Below, in pieces: positions 63,044 through 64,000 of a stretch of DNA of 64,000 nt. The position numbers and the translations under genes are program-made. The stretch spans positions 124,001 to 188,000 of the forward strand of contig NZ_QGTR01000003.1 of NCBI RefSeq assembly GCF_003182275.1. Direction: 5' to 3'. Position 1 is the first letter of the stretch; each line of letters opens with the position of its first letter. The stretch comes from Hoeflea marina. Its GTDB lineage: Bacteria > Pseudomonadota > Alphaproteobacteria > Rhizobiales > Rhizobiaceae. The notes below the pieces were generated by a model. It searched no databases, was not told the DNA's origin, and saw only the letters and a program-made list of their open reading frames with translations.

Positions 63044-63221
63044 CGGCAATTCCTCCGGGTTCCTGAACAGGCTTCACCTTGCCGGCGATCACGGCATGCC
63101 GGCGCCGACGGCTTCCAGCCCGGCCAGCATATATAAATGTACGTCTATATTCAAGACAACCTATGTCTTCAGGCTGGAATCGGCCATTGCCGCGGGCGGA
63201 AGACCGAGCTCGATCACGTTG

Positions 63222-64000
63222 TCACGCGATCCGTCGCCTGATCTCTTCGAGCCCATGCACCAGCAAGCCGGCGGCCAGGCCCCAGAATGCCGCGCCGACC
63301 CCGAAGGCGGCGATGCCGGAGGCGGTGACGATGAAGGTGGCGGCGGCGGCGAAGCGGGTCGTCGGCACCTCGAAGGCAGAGGTGAGCGCGCCGATCAGCG
63401 GCGAGACCAGCGCCAGGCCGGCGATGACCGCGATGATGGCTGCAGGCATGGCGATGATCGTGGCGATGATCACCGGGCCGAGCATGCCGAGCACGGCCCA
63501 GATCGCGGCATAGACCAGCCCGACCTTCCAGCGCTGGTCGCGGTCGGGATGCACCCCCTCGTCGAGGCAGATCGCCGCGGTGATGGCGGCCATCGAAATG
63601 GTGTGGGCGCCGAACAGCGCCGAGACGGCGGAGGCAATGCCGGTGACGCCCAGCGCGGCGGTGACGGGCGGGGTGAAGCCGTTGGCGCGCAGCACGGCGA
63701 AGCCCGGCAGATTCTGCGAGGCCATGGTGACGAGATAGAGCGGAACGCCGAGCCCGATGAGCACGCCGGGCGCGAATTCGGGCCCGATGAAGGTAAGCGG
63801 CGTCAGGTCGGGCGAGACCTGCGGCCAGGGGGTGCCGCCCCACGAAAAGGCGATCGCCAGGCCGGCCAGCAGGGTGGCGAGCACAGCATGCAGCGGATTG
63901 GCGAGACGGACGAGCAGGAACACCGCCACCAGCGGCAGGACCAGCAGCGGAAAGGCCACCGCCTGGGTGGCGACCGCCAGCGAGAACGGCAGCAGCACGC
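63222..64000 (-). CDS. benE: BenE-family (benzoate/H+ symporter) transporter, C-terminal part
   Basis: The gene enters from the right edge and 259 codons are visible; the N-terminus is outside. It is very hydrophobic with about eight helices in this part. The BenE pattern is seen as SQNLPGFAVLRANGFTPP, FGAHTISMAAITAAIC and AHPD-like VHPDRDQRWKVG. It should import benzoate or a similar aromatic acid with protons. The stop lies at 63222, 180 bases from the MBL gene start. Benzoate catabolic genes are not in the window. Confidence 0.87.
   Translation of the reverse strand, partial: VLLPFSLAVATQAVAFPLLVLPLVAVFLLVRLANPLHAVLATLLAGLAIAFSWGGTPWPQVSPDLTPLTFIGPEFAPGVLIGLGVPLYLVTMASQNLPGFAVLRANGFTPPVTAALGVTGIASAVSALFGAHTISMAAITAAICLDEGVHPDRDQRWKVGLVYAAIWAVLGMLGPVIIATIIAMPAAIIAVIAGLALVSPLIGALTSAFEVPTTRFAAAATFIVTASGIAAFGVGAAFWGLAAGLLVHGLEEIRRRIA

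Overview
The window is about 64 kb of high-GC chromosomal DNA from an alphaproteobacterium, most likely of the Rhizobiales/Hyphomicrobiales (a Hoeflea- or Phyllobacteriaceae-like bacterium would fit; species not determined). Pointers are a GcrA cell-cycle regulator with GANTC sites upstream, a SAM-II riboswitch in front of metZ, the phoR-pstSCAB-phoU-phoB operon order, a BA14K-like protein, and a dispersed palindromic repeat present three times. About 55 protein genes, two tRNAs, one riboswitch and one small decayed accessory region are supported.

Region by region. (1) 1-5.5 kb: a polyamine-type ABC importer (ATPase tail, Tat-exported binding protein, two permeases), an SDR dehydrogenase and an M20 amidohydrolase with an apparent frameshift. 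(2) 5.5-10.5 kb, opposite strand: LysR regulator, mandelate racemase/enolase-superfamily enzyme and a TRAP transporter (dctP-Q-M), a self-contained acid-uptake and catabolic unit. (3) 10.7-16.6 kb: secreted nuclease, tRNA-Gly(CCC), formyltransferase-like protein, dCTP deaminase, SAM-II riboswitch plus metZ, CDP-alcohol phosphatidyltransferase, apaG. (4) 16.6-25.8 kb: RND efflux pair, hslO, argF, argD and the divergent gcrA. (5) 25.9-33.3 kb: the complete Pho regulon core with a three-unit Pho box before pstS, and a divergent ppk2. (6) 34.5-39.8 kb: a probable envelope-to-cytoplasm cAMP signalling unit (beta-barrel protein, FecR-domain protein, CHASE2-adenylate cyclase, Crp-type regulator, then a BA14K protein). 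(7) 40-48.2 kb: fadD, pgi, fructokinase, pyrE, pyrC, an SDR enzyme and D-amino-acid transaminase. (8) 48.5-52.3 kb: an overlapping four-gene CDP-deoxysugar cassette. (9) 52.6-54.2 kb: small secreted, BON-domain and Dabb proteins. (10) 54.2-57.5 kb: accessory region beside tRNA-Thr(CGU) with an orphan secreted protein, an IS5-type transposase remnant, a truncated Fic gene, a ParDE-type toxin-antitoxin pair and a 26-bp direct repeat. (11) 57.7-64 kb: nitronate monooxygenase, a Pro-rich membrane protein, a DEDDh exonuclease with probable BRCT domain, peroxiredoxin, persulfide-dioxygenase-like MBL enzyme and a BenE transporter cut by the window edge.

The most interesting lead is region 6: catalytic residues of the cyclase and the cAMP-contact residues of the neighbouring Crp-type protein are both intact, so sensor, second-messenger enzyme and effector may be encoded side by side. 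Other leads are four GANTC sites in 37 bp before gcrA, a PhoR without membrane segments, a riboswitch followed directly by a terminator, and an RND pump with an extra hydrophobic insert. Nothing in the window is a clear CRISPR, phage or secretion-system locus.
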